This document shows positions 46,699 to 58,598 of a DNA stretch of 64,000 bases, piece after piece (the first letter of the stretch is position 1; every line of letters begins with the position of its first letter). Position numbers and translations under genes: made by a program. The notes beneath the pieces are model-generated. The model was not told where the DNA came from. It did no database searches and saw only the letters and a program-made list of their open reading frames with translations. Origin of the DNA: Bromus sterilis (Eukaryota; Streptophyta; Magnoliopsida; Poales; Poaceae); contig OX465598.1 in assembly GCA_950022295.1 (NCBI GenBank), forward strand, positions 175,106,001-175,170,000. Direction: 5' to 3'.

Positions 46699-48370
46699 TG
46701 TTAGGGAATGTCCAAAACGTATCTATAATTTCTGCTTGCTCCATGCTTCTTTTGTGTGATATGGCTATGATATTGATGAACTTCAATACACTTTTGATCA
46801 TAATTTGACTAACTTATTAACGCAGTGCACCCCAATGTCAGTTCCTGTTTTCTGCTGTTTTTCTATTTCAGGTTTCCCCCATATTAAAAGTGCTCCAAAA
46901 ATTCGGGAAAAATCCAATAAAAAATCAGCGCTTCGGAAGCTTCGGGAATCACCGAGGGGGGCCAGAGGGGACCGACCAGGGCCCCAGGCGCCCTCCCGGC
47001 GAGTCGTAGGGTGGGGTCGCGCCAGGGGGCAGCCTGGACCCCTGGTGCCCCCCTGGCTTCCCCCCTTCGCCATATATTCTCCGTGACGCAAAACCCCCGA
47101 GACGGGAACCCTTATTCGCGATCTCTCCTCTGTTCCGCCACCGCCGCGCTTCCAAGATCGGGAGCACCAGGAGACCTCTTCCCGGCACCCTGCCGGAGGC
47201 AAGAACCACTTCTGGGAGCTTCTCCACCACCATGGATGCTTCCCGGATGAACCGTGAGTAGTACACCTTGGACCATGGGCCTATGATCAGTAGCTATGTG
47301 ATCTTATCCTCCCCTCTTTGTTCTTCATGGATTAGACCTCGTGAGTTGCCCTACATGATCGAGGCAAATATGTAATCTTTCTGCTGTTGCTATGTTGAGT
47401 TTGCTGGGATCCGATGGATTATGAGAATATGTTCAGATTTTGTTTGAGTAATATATTTGATTCTCCTCTTTTATATTTTTGTTCTAGAGTAATTCTTGCA
47501 TGTTCTCCGTTGCTGTTTATTGCTTTGGCCAAGTAGTAGGTAGTGACTCCAAGAGGGAGCGTTATGCATGATTGTGGGTTCATGCCCCCCGATGACTAGC
47601 TAGAGTGACAGAAACATGAGTCTAGGGGATGTGCTGTTGCCACAAGGGGAAAAACGATGCTTGTACTTGCGTGTGCAAGGATTGTTTACTTTACGCAAAG
47701 TTCTTTAATGCAGTTGTCCGTTGCTTTGAGTTTACACTTTGGGTGGGATTCGCAACTTAATACCAGAGAGATGTTCTGGATAGATATCTCAAGTTGGATG
47801 ATTAGTAGGTAGATGCAGATGGATTTCGGTCTACTTGTCTTGGTGTACCGCCCATGCTTTTGAGCCTCTTCCTTTCTTTATAGAATAGTTAGCATTGGTT
47901 TGCGCACATAATCCTGTCAATTGCCCAGCTGTAATTTGTTTACCTCGCATGGCTATTTTATTGTCTTTTGGGAGAGATACATCACTAGTGAACATCATAG
48001 GACCCCGGTCCATATTTCCAATACTTTTTACACCCACAATTTATTTACTTCTTTATTTACTTTTCCGTTGCTATCACTATCATTATTATCCCGTGCGTTT
48101 GATCCTTTGTAAACAACAAGGCCGGAGGTATTGACAACCTCTCTGAACTCGTTGGGAGAAAAGTTATATGTTGTGTGTACAGGTCCAGTTTAAGTAAGTA
48201 ACCTCGGTTGTGAACGGCGCCATTGTTCACTTTGCCACCTTCTTGTATCTGTTGGAGTCCTACTGGTTCGATACTCAACCTTAGCATCTTCGCTAAGGGA
48301 AATTTCTTCTATCTACATCTCAACTTTCCACTTTGGGTAAACAACGAGGGGGCGTTAAATCGTACCATGA
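46699..48370 (+). repeat. 5' LTR of element G
   Basis: It matches 53472-55152 along its length. Its first dozen bases (TGTTAGGGAATGTCC) differ from the 3' copy (TTGATACGTCC). It ends CGTACCATGA. It contains a GC-rich part (46970-47110) and a pyrimidine-rich tail. I see no reliable TATA box. Confidence 0.88.
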
Positions 48371-48381
48371 AAAGAAATTTC

Positions 48382-48400
48382 TGGCGCCGTTGCCGGGGAC
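48382..48400 (+). other. Primer-binding-site-like sequence of element G
   Basis: TGGCGCCGTTGCCGGGGAC lies just after the 5' LTR. This sequence is common at this place in grass Athila-like elements and differs from the tRNA-Met site of the other elements here. I do not assign the tRNA. Confidence 0.7.
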
Positions 48401-48520
48401 ACCACTCTTCAAGATAGGTAAGTTGCACACTATCTTTTATCTTTGCTTTTTAGTCTTGTTAGTTTACTTTTCAGTTTTTTCTTTAGTGTCCTTTATCAAA
48501 AATAAATAAAAATAGTTATC

Positions 48521-50554
48521 TTGCTTGCTACTACTATGGGTTCCTCCGAGAACACCAAGTTGTGTGACTTCACTAGTCACCACCAAAGTGAATTTATCTA
48601 CACTCCTATTGCTACACCTGCTACTTCAGCACCTTCTTATGAGATTAAACCTGCTTTGATGAACATTGTTATTAAAGATCAATTCTGCGGTGCTGGAGAT
48701 GATGCTGCTTTAGACTTAAATAATTTTATTGAGGTCTATGATATGCAAAAGTACAGAGAAGTAGATGGTGATATTCTTAAGCTTAAGCTTTTTCCTTTCT
48801 CCTTGAGAGGAGGAGCCAAAATCTGGTTTCAATCCTTGCCTACGAATAGCATAGATTCTTGGGATAAGTGCAAGGATGCTTTTATTGGGAAGTACTACCC
48901 CCCTGCTAAGATTATTCAATTGAGGAGTAATATTATGAATTTTAAGCAATTGGATAATGAACACGTTTCCCAAGCTTGGGAAAGCATGAAATCTCTTGTT
49001 AAGAATTGTCCTACGCATGGTTTGACTATTTGGATGGTTATCCAAACTTTTTATGCAGGCTTGAACTTTACCTCGCGGAACTTGCTAGATTAGGCCGCGG
49101 GAGGAACCTTTATGTCAACTACACTTGGTGTTGCCACAAAACTACTCGATGAGATGATGACCAACTATTCCCAATGGAACACCGAAAGAGCTCCAACAGG
49201 TAGGAAGGTAAACTCTATCGAGGATATCTCCTCCCTAAATGAAAAAGTTGACTTGATTATGTCTCTACTTACCAAGCAATCTCCTATTGATCGTAATGAT
49301 GTTCCTTTAAATTCATTGATTGCTAAAGATCAAGTAGATGTGAACTTTATCTCTAGAAACAACTTCAACAACAATGCTTATAGGAGTAGACCGTTCCCCT
49401 CCGACAACTATGGGAACAACAACACTTATCCTAGCACCCAGAACTCCACTTCTGTATTAGAGAGTATGCTTAAACACTTCATCACTATCCAAAAATCCTT
49501 CAACAAAAGTGTAGAGGAAAAATTGGACAAATTAGATAATCTCTCTTCGAAGGTAGACAATTTATCCCATGAAGTAGAATTGCTTAAAATTAGAACTGCT
49601 CCTCTTGAGGAGAGGAAAGTCACTCCTATGAATGCTATTCAAGTGCAAATTAATGAAAACATTAGGATGATGGCTAAACTTAAAGAGAGATGGGCTAGAT
49701 AAAAGGAGGAAGAAGATAGAATTAAGAGCCTTCCTACACACCATACCATTGCTACTATCCAAGTGGTTGAGGATATCCAAACTCTTAGCACCCAATGCAC
49801 CCCTAGTCCCATAGGACCTATTAATGGTGATGCTATGACCTCAACCGTAGAAGAAGAAACTCCTATGACTATAGAAGCTACCAAAGAAGTGAGCCTAAAG
49901 GACACCACTACCACTTTAATTGATAGTAGTGACCTTGATTTTGATCATTGCACCCTTTCTGAAGTTATTCTTTTCCTTCACAAGATGTCTAGAGACCCCC
50001 ACACTAGCACACTTAGTCTGGCCTTCACGGAGCATATCAGTAATGCTCTCATTAAAGCTAGGGAGGAGAAGCTTAGGGTAGAAGCCTCCATACCTAGAAA
50101 CCTAGAAGATGGTTGGGATCCTATGATTAAAATTAAGTTGAATAACTTCTCTTGCTATGCTTTATGTGATGTTGGAGCTAGTACCTCCGTTATGCCCAAA
50201 AGAATGTATGATATATTTGAATTGAAACCTTTTGATCCTTGTTCTTTTGGTGTTCGTCTTGTCGATTCTTCCGTAAATAAACCTTTGGGGAAGATCCATG
50301 ATGTTCTTATCATTGTCAATGACAATTATGTTTTCGTTGATTTTACTATTATGGACATTGAATGTGAACCTTCTTGTCCAATAATTTTGGGACGTCCTTT
50401 TCTTCGCACCGTGGGTGCTGTTATTGATATGAAAGAAGGGATTATAAAATTACAATTCCCTCTCAATAAAGGGACGGACCACTTCCCTAGGGAAAAGGTT
50501 AAGTTGCCTTTTGAGTCCGTCACATGGGCTGGTTATTTTCTTGAAAAGACTTGA
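48521..50554 (+). pseudogene. gag-pro: Element G gag-protease frame with two stops
   Basis: A single frame of 678 codons runs from MLATTMGSSEN at 48521 to a stop at 50552. It is interrupted by TAG at 49091-49093 and TAA at 49700-49702; the frame is unchanged across both. The first part is a gag (LFPFSLRGGAKIWFQSLP, then a helical region), followed by an Asn/Tyr-rich part (about 49330-49440) and a coiled-coil-like segment (EEKLDKLDNLSSKVDNLSHEVELL). A retropepsin-like domain follows with DVGAS at 50168, LGRPFLRT near 50390 and a Trp-Ala-Gly C-terminus. Athila-type gag and protease look like this. No RT follows. It probably encoded capsid and protease. Confidence 0.9.
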
Positions 50555-53457
50555 CCTATTGCATTAAGCCTAGCTAATGGCTTTAAAGAAGCGCTTTCGG
50601 GAGGCGGCCCGCAACGAATTTAGGATTTCATTTTTGTTTTTCTTATATTTTTAGTGGTCTTGATGATTGTTACTACTATAGAAACATCATTGTATCTTTA
50701 CTTTTCCAGCTTTGTGCCAATTTTAGCCTCATATGACAAGGGAAGTGAAAGTTGTGACATGCTGTCCAGAAAACAGATTCTGTCTTCGTGACTGGAAAAA
50801 TCATAGAAAAATCTAAGTTCATCTTTTTGATCTGAAATTTTTACACAGCGTGCTCTATACAATTACGGAACATTCATATGTTCTGAGTTTTTTTATTTGA
50901 GTTGCATAAGTATCCCTAAAAAGTTCTTTACTACCCGCTGGTCTGTTTTTCATAGATTCTGTCCTGTTTTTCCTTTTCTTCATTTTTCAAACCTTAAGCT
51001 TGCTTTTTCTTTGCAAAAACTTTTTGAAAATCTTGAGAAACAGTAGCTCTTCAAGAATATCCTTATTTACAGTAGAGAAAAAATTATTTTATTATGGGTA
51101 CTAACCTCGCTAATTAGATTATGATGAGTTATGTATGAAGGGATTTTTCAAGTGTGCGAGGGAAGATGATGAAAGAAGATTCAGGAGTGTCAAGCGCTCA
51201 AGCTTGGGAATGCCCCCATGCATCCCCAATAAATATTCAAGGAGACTCAAGAGTCTAAGCTTGGGGATGCCCCCACGCATCCCCTTCTCCATCAACAATT
51301 ATCAGTTCGTCTCTCGTTTCACTAAATTTTTATCACTTCATGCGTTATGTGCTATGCTTGGAGCGTCTCGCTCTTAGGTTTTTTTTAGTTTTATTTTTCT
51401 TTTCTTGCTTTTCATAACAAGTTAGAACCCATCTTTCTTTGTGTGGGAGAGAAACACGCTCCACTTTCAAAATCTAGAACACATCATAGGATTTTTTCGT
51501 GCCTATGTCTTTGCTGTGAGTGTTCTTTATCTTTTTCATAGCTACTGCCATGTTTAGCTCTTAGTTTTCATGCTTATCTTTTTAAGAGCTTTTGTTTAGT
51601 TTGTTACTGTAAATCTCTTGAGTTTTCATGTTTATCTTGTTTAGAGAGTTTGCCTGTTGCACTGAGTTTTGTGTCTTGACTTGAAGTAGGTAATTGAGGT
51701 TGCTATTCTTTTGTAGTAGTAACTTGCAATAGTTTTGAGGTATTGTTTTGAGTAATGTTTGGACTTTTGGTGTCAAGATCTTTAGCCTATTAGTGATAGA
51801 TGTAGTATTTTGGGAAATCCGTGTTTATTTTCAAAACTTACAAAATTAGTTGAGAACTTTTGCTACTAGATGGATCACTACTCTTTGGAGGGATCGAATA
51901 TTAGAGTACACTCACGTACTATGAGTCGAGGATGCGCAAGGATAACCAAACCCCCATACAATCCTCATCGGGGTACTTGTCTCTTTGTGAAACCACCTTA
52001 TTAGATTGATAGTTACAGATAATAAGTGCATGAGTTCTTCGGACTAATGTGAGTATTCGAAAGTTGACACTTCCACCTTCCCATATTTTTCTAGCCTCTC
52101 CTGTGCCGTGCATTGCTTTCTTCTCACTCCGAGAGTTGGCGTCCACCTTCGCCGGTACATCCAAACCCTTGGCATGATACGCTCTGTCATCATAAACCCC
52201 CTTATATCCTTCCTCAAAACAGCCACCATACCTACCTATCAAGGCATTTCCAGAACCTTTCCTAGATACATTGCCATGCAACATCCACGTTCTCATGACT
52301 TGATCTTCATGTCATACATGCTACTTGCTTGATCGATGAGCCACATGCTAGTCGGGCCTTTCCCTAATCATTGCTACATGACGCGTTAGTATCATTGCAT
52401 ATGCTGCTACCCTGGCAGAGGCATACATTTGCATACATCATGATAGTTACATTTTCTTTATGATATGAGTACTTCTGTAAGTGTGAAAGATCTTCTATAC
52501 TTCTTGTAATATATAGGGTGTTTCCCCCTAAAGTGAGGAAAAGATCCCAAAGAGGACAAAATTAAAAGATCCAAAAGAGGAAAAATGAGAGAAATAGAAA
52601 GAGCCATTGAGGCCACCAAAAAAAAAAGAGAAAAAGAAATAAAAAGAGAGAAGGGGGCACACTACTATTCCTTTTGAGATATCCACACTCGTACTCCATC
52701 TTATATCTTATACTCCATAGAGATTATCATTCATGCATATAACTATGTGGGGACCTTCACACTATATAACTTGGCTTGTATATTGCAATGATGAGCCTCC
52801 TCAAATGAGCTCTAGGTCTTCTTGAGCAAGAAATTTGGATGCACCCCCACTAGTTCCATTGGAGAGCTTACCTTAGATCATATGTGCATCCGTTGCATGG
52901 CAATCCCTACTCCTCACATCATATCTATCATTTGGCTTTCTCTCGCCTATGATTGTCCTCATTGATGTGAGCCTTTCACACCTATTTGTCTTCCTCGTCC
53001 ACCATATTCTCTCTTTGCCATCCTAAGTGTCAACTTTCTTGCTTACGCTCATCCATTGCATGAGTGCTCAAAATGTCGAAAAGGAGTGGATCATTTTGAC
53101 TTGTACCTGGCTAGTGGTCTGGGGATGAGTCAAGATAATATTCCAAAGAAGACCAAGTGTGAAACTTTAGTAGATTAAGTTCTCAACAAAAAAAATACTT
53201 TTTTCTCATATATCCCTATCCCCTTTTTTGCACGCAAACACCATTTGGAGACATTCGAGTCACGGACAGCGAGAGCTCTTGCACCTTTATGTTCTTATGT
53301 TGCTTGTTTCAATGCTAAATATAGACTCTTGCCTGTTATGACTTGAATTGAATTACATGCCTTGATTGCTTTACTTAAAATTTATTATATGGTTGATAGC
53401 ATGTCACCACAGAAATTATGCTTTTATCATTTACCTACTCAAGGACGAGCAGGAATT
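50555..53457 (+). other. Long non-coding 3' internal region of element G
   Basis: In this 2.9-kb stretch I see no coding frame of note. It holds two copies of a hairpin-forming AAGCTTGGGGATGCCCCC-type sequence (51200-51227 and 51258-51284) and a purine-rich run (about 52555-52660). Smaller AT-rich stretches fill the rest. In autonomous relatives pol would be expected here; its complete absence indicates an internally deleted or originally pol-less lineage. Confidence 0.75.
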
Positions 53458-53471
53458 AAGCTTGGGGATGT
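53458..53471 (+). other. Polypurine tract of element G
   Basis: AAGCTTGGGGATGT lies directly before the 3' LTR start TGATACGTCC. Its AAGCTTGGGGATG is the same as the second internal hairpin motif at 51258-51269. Confidence 0.7.
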
Positions 53472-55152
53472 TGATACGTCCAAAAACATATCTATAATTT
53501 CTTCTTGCTCCATGCTTCTTTTGTGTGATATTGCTATGATATTGATGAACTTCCATACACTTTTGATCATATTTGGACTAACTTATTAACTCAGTGTACC
53601 CCAGTGCCAGTTCCTGTTTTCTGCTGTTTTTCTATTTCAGGTTTCCCCCATATTAAAAGTGCTCCAAAAATTCGGGAAAAAACCAATAAAAAATCAGCGC
53701 TTCAGAAGCTTCGGGACTCACCGAGGGGGGGGGGGGGGGCAGAGCGGACCCACCAGGGCCCCAGGCGCCCTCCCGGCGCGCCGTAGGGTGGGGCCGCGCC
53801 AGGGAGCCGCCTAGACCCCTGGTGGCCCCCCTGACTTCCCCCGTTCACCCATATATTCTCCTTGACGCAAAACCCCCGAGACGGGAACCCTTTTTTGTGA
53901 TCTCTCCTCTGTTCCGCCGCCTCCGCGCTTCCAAGATCAGGAGCACCAGGAGACCTCTTCTCGATACCCTACCGGAGGGAGGAACCACCTCCGGGAGCTT
54001 CTCCACCACCATGGATGCTTCCCGGATGAACCGTGAGTAGTCCACCTTGGACCATGGGCCTAGGATCAGTAGCTATGTGATGTTCTCCTCCCCTCTTTGT
54101 TCTTCATGTATTAGACCTCGTGAGCTGCCTTACATGATCGAGGCACATATGTAATCTTTCTGCTGTTGCTATGTTGAATTTGCTGGGATCCGATGGATTA
54201 TGAGACTATGTTCAGATTGTGTTTGAGTAATATATTCGATTCTCCTCTTTTATACTTATGTTCTACAGTAATTCTTGCATGTTCTCCGTTGCTATTTATT
54301 GCTTTCGCCAAGTAGTAGGTAGTGACTCCAACAGGGAGCGTTATGCATGATTGTGGGTTCATGCCCCCCGATGACTAGCTTGAGTGACAGAAACATGAGT
54401 CTAGGGGTTGTGATGTTGCCACAAGGGGGAAAACAACGGTGCTTGTACTTGCGGGTGCAAGGATTGTTTACTTTACGCAAAGTTCTTTAATGTGGTTGTC
54501 TGTTGCTTTGAGTTTACACTTTGGGTGGGATTCACAACTTAATACCAGCGAGATGTTCTGGATAGATATCTCAAGGTGGATGATTAGTAGGTAGATGTAG
54601 ATGGATTTCGGTCTACTTGTCTTGGCCTACCGCCCATGCTTTTGAGCCTCTTCCGTTCTTTATAGCATAGTTAGCATTGGTTTGCGCACATAATCCTGTC
54701 AATTGCCCAGCTGTAATTTGTTTACCTCGCATGGCTATTTTATCGTGTTTTGGGACAGAGACATCACTAGTGAACATCATAGGACCCCGGTCCATATTTC
54801 GAATACTGTTTACACCCACTATTTATTTACTGCTTTATTTACTTTTCCGTTGCTATGACTATCATTATTATCCCGTGTGTTTGATCCTTTGTAAACAACA
54901 AGGCCGGAGGGATTGACAACCTCTCTGAACTCGTTGGGAGCAAAGTTATTTGTTCTGTGTGCAGGTCCAGGTAAAGTAAGCAACCTCGGTTGTGAATGGC
55001 GCCATTGTTCACTTTACCACCTTCTTGTATCTGTTGGAGTCCTACTTGTTCGATAATCAACCTTAGCATCTTCGCTAAGGGAAATTGCTGCTATCTACAT
55101 CTCAACCTTCCACTTTGGGTAACCAACGAGGGGGCGTTAAGTCGTACCATCA
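53472..55152 (+). repeat. 3' LTR of element G (about 1680 bp)
   Basis: It starts TGATACGTCC and ends CGTACCAT(CA). It repeats the 5' LTR with several percent differences and a longer G run near 53725-53740. The shared sequence with the 5' LTR ends after CGTACCAT, so the last two bases are uncertain. Confidence 0.88.
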
Positions 55153-58100
55153 CCCACCGAGGCTATCCAACACGCCGAGGCCCATCCTACAACTCATTAC
55201 AGAGGTCCCCGACGGTCTACAGTCCTAAGCGCAAGGGGGTCTTGGGCCGTCGCCCCTCGCTCTCCGGGTCAGTATGAGGATGGTGGATACCACGCTACTC
55301 TATCATGGATGCGGATCCGAACGTGCCACAATGCTGAACTGGACGTCTTTCGGAGCTTTCGAACAAGACCACAACGCGGAGGGCCCACACCTTAATCCCA
55401 CGTGAAGGTAGTGTGTACAGGCCTTTGCGTCCTCTCAAGTCATTCACCTGAACCATTAGTCCTTTTATGATTATCTCGCGGGCAACCGTTATCGTTGCCC
55501 GACTAGTGAACACAACGGACAACGAACAGGAGCCAGGACCACCAGTAGATCAGTGCCTGCCCTATCGTCCCGTCAAAGCACGCGGTTACCAACAAGATGA
55601 ACCGTCTCCTTACCTTATCTCGCGTGTGCTCCTGGAGGAGCTCGACTTTCGTGGTTTGGTATATCACGGCCAACGAGCAAGGACCAGGCCCACGATGGTA
55701 TCCGCCGGTCCTGCCGTCTCGATACAATACCTCTCGCGGGCACCATTGGGTCACCCGACTACTTATCTTTAAGGACACCAGTTGATTCGAGTGCCTACCA
55801 TCATGTGAAACAAGGAGTAATCACCCTCGATGGTACACTTGAAGAGGTTCGACTGAGACATCAACGGAATGAACTAAAGAGGAATATCCTAGTATCATCC
55901 CGGTGGTGCTACGCTACCGAGCCGACGACGAGAGTGAAATACGAGACCATCCACTCGTAAGTTAAACTTGAAGCGACTCGGCAGAGTCCTGCCATTGTAG
56001 GTTCCCTTGGGCGTCTGATTTGTACCGTACTGTACCTGTGGCAGTTATAATAAATTGTACCCGCGTTCACTCCCCAGAGCGATCACGACCCGCTATCTAA
56101 TCCTAGTAGACTAACATAGCGCAGGGCTAACTGCTGGATATAATATATATTATAGGTAGCATAGGATAAAGGAAGGTACAACAAGGGGCGACAATGACAG
56201 GCTATGCAATTGAATAGGTAAGCAACGTAGAAGCAGCAGCAATGCCTAGTGCAAGAAATGTATGGAAAGATAGGCGATATCTGGGGAAGGAAAATGGCTC
56301 TGCTTTCCTGGAAGCTTGGCTGTAGGGGTACAGTCATCGACGATGTAGCCCATCAAAGGGGAAGCAACGTTAGCGGTCACAGCGTCTATCGGCAAAAACA
56401 GGGGGAGAAACAATAAATACACGGTAATGAAGTAATACAGGTTCATGACATGGCAAACGTTAAGCTAGAGGTGAACTAATGTAGATGCTACACATTGCAG
56501 ACAAAACGAGAATTTAACCGGATGTTTTACCGGCTCCGGGCGATTACCGGACAGTGCAACCGGAGGGGGGAATGTCTCGTGTGTGGTATGTTAGAGGGGT
56601 GTGGTAGGTATACGAGTAGCGTTTTCTTACCCGTTATATTTTTCTGAGCAATTTTCATGTATAAAGTTTTTCATCTGAGCTACGATTTAGAAGATATTTA
56701 ATTTCAAAGTTTTAATCAATTTAAATAATTTTTGAAATTACTTTAATATTAAAATAGAAACATTATCCAATACAGTGGGGTTGACCAGTCAAACTGACAT
56801 GTGGGCCCCCACTGTCATTGACTGATTTTAATTAAATCAATTATCTAATTAAACAGTGATAGGACCCACATGGCATAGTCTATCTATGATAGATTTAATG
56901 AATTTATTTTAATCAGGGACAGGGCCCACTCGTCATACACTGTTAGGCAATTAAATCATTTTAAACTTAACTAAATAGTGGGGGGCCACATGTCATATTA
57001 ACAGGGGGTTTATTTAACTAAGTTTAGTTAAAAGTTTATAAAGTGGGTTTGGGCCCCAAATGTCATGGCCTAGCCAGGGGGTGTTAGTGGCCCTAATGAC
57101 CTGCCACAACGGCAACACGCCGGTGGCTGAACGCCGACAGTCACAAACCACGGCGGAGCTCGCACGGGCAGCGCCTCGGGCCACCATTTGGTGTGCTAGA
57201 AGCAGCGGAGGGTCGCCCGCAGCCTCGCGCACACGAGGGAGAAGGCGAGCGTCACCGGGGGAGAGGGGCTCAGGGGGACGGTGGTGAGAAGCTCGGAGGC
57301 GGCTGGAACACGAGGTGATGGGGAGCGGCGAACTACGGCATGGATTTGAGAGTGAGAGCGTGCAAAATGACCAGTAGCTCACAGTGATTGTGTTTCCGGG
57401 TTCGGGGAGGCTCGTGGGGGAGTGAGGCCGAGGCAATCGTCGGCGAGGGGCGCAGCCGTGGCGGGAAGGGGGCGGTCGACTCGCGTCGGGTGGTGCATCC
57501 CGGCGACGACCGAGCACGCGAGGCGACGAGGAAGACGACAGTGATCCTCCTGGACGTGGTCGCTCGGCCCAGGGAGGAGGGTGGCCGCGCCGGCGAAGTC
57601 GACGCGCCCACGGCTGCGCTCGGCCGAGGTGGCGAAAGAGAGCAATGAAGAGAAAGGGGAAACCAGGTCTTGATCTAGGGTTACAGGGTAGCAGGGTAGG
57701 TCCTTATACAATGCATGACTACTGTAGCGGCGCCAAGGAGCTGGTCCGGCGGCGACGAATGTGATGGCCTCGGTCGGCTTGTCCTCCCCGCCAGTGTAGC
57801 GGCAGGAAGGGGACAGAGGAAGTGGGATGGGCCCGGTTGGGCTTCGCCCTGGGCGAAGAATAGCCCTTTTGTTTTTATTTCTGTTTTTTTTCTTTTTTTA
57901 TTAGTCTTTCTCTTCTGTTTGTATTTGTTTTAGTTGCTTTAGCATTTTTTCAAAAAATGTAACTTGCTCCAATATTATTGTTGCACCTTAGTGAAGTGCC
58001 ACAAAAAGTTTAGGCCATCATAAAAATCATTTAGTATTTGTTTTGAATATGCAACAGATTAAATGTGGATGTTGGCTGCTTCTTGGAATTGTTTGGATTA

Positions 58101-58334
58101 TTTTATAGCTTAATAAATACCCAAAGTTAGTTTATCTTGGTCCACTGATTTTTAGGCATTTAACAAAATTGATTGCACAATTTTTTGACAATATTTTATG
58201 TGCCACATTGTTTTTAATAACAACCAAAGGGGATTTTTAAGAGGATCAAATGAAAAGATGATCAAGGCAAGATTTAGCAACAGTAATTTTCATAGCCAAA
58301 GTGATTACTGTTACATGACACCGAGGGTGTTACA
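55153..58334 (-). repeat. 3' LTR of element E, U3 side piece
   Basis: This continues the E LTR after G and reaches the LTR start TGTAACACCC (58334 in reverse). The first 300 bases of U3 in reverse match D's LTR start. Together with 45824-46698 the LTR is about 4.06 kb, similar to A, B and C. The GC-rich block 57060-57860 gives many overlapping open frames on both strands without coding character. AT-rich stretches 56640-57010 contain repeated GTTGAC/GTCAAC-type inverted repeats. Confidence 0.85.
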
Positions 58335-58598
58335 AATCTCCCCCACTACAAGAATTCTCGTCCCGAGATTTTAAGGGATAGAGGGGAAAAGATCGGGGTA
58401 TTCTTCACGAAGACGATCTGCGCATTCCCAAGTGGCCTCCTCTTCAGAATGATTCGACCACTGAACTTTGAGGAACTTCGTTGTCTTGTTGTGGATTCGA
58501 CGTTCAGACTGATCAAGAATGCGGCTCGGATGCTCTTGATAAGACAAGTCCTACTGCAGTTCAAGCACTTCATGATCCACTGCTCGGATAGGATCCCT
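58335..58598 (-). pseudogene. pol: Element E chromodomain end of pol
   Basis: In reverse it reads from PIRAVDHEVLEL through a chromodomain with VQWSNHSEEEATWE to a stop at 58371-58373. An in-frame TAG lies at 58551-58553, where relatives have a sense codon. The polypurine tract is at 58335-58349. The upstream part of pol continues at 62582 beyond the solo LTR S. Confidence 0.88.
58594..58598. repeat. Target-site duplication of solo LTR S, left copy (TCCCT)
   Basis: TCCCT precedes the LTR start at 58599, and TCCTT follows its end at 62582-62586. One mismatch is present; the reading frame of E pol across the site supports TCCTT as the original. Confidence 0.8.

Larger units (their letters stand above)
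46699..55152 (+). mobile_element. Element G: Athila-like Gypsy, gag-protease only, non-autonomous
   Basis: LTRs are at 46699-48370 and about 53472-55152, primer site at 48382, gag-protease frame 48521-50554, then 2.9 kb without coding and a purine tract at 53458-53470. RT, RNase H, integrase and chromodomain are absent, so mobilisation would need proteins from another element. The LTRs differ by several percent by eye, making G older than A and B. It lies in E's LTR. Flanks CACCT (46694-46698) and CACCC (55151-55155) could be a target-site duplication if the LTR ends at 55150; boundaries are uncertain by about 3 bp. Confidence 0.88.

Noticed and set aside
46699..46720. TGTTAGGGAATG as the end of a different transposon
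   Set aside because: The sequence soon aligns with the 3' LTR of G, so the unusual start is better explained by terminal mutation, although the boundary stays uncertain.
53725..53742. Long G run as a functional G-quadruplex
   Set aside because: The matching 5' LTR has a much shorter run (46970-46975), so it looks like slippage or an assembly artefact.
57014..57711. Possible 167-codon protein in the E LTR
   Set aside because: Ala/Pro/Arg-rich text with open frames on both strands and U3 location; interpreted as composition.
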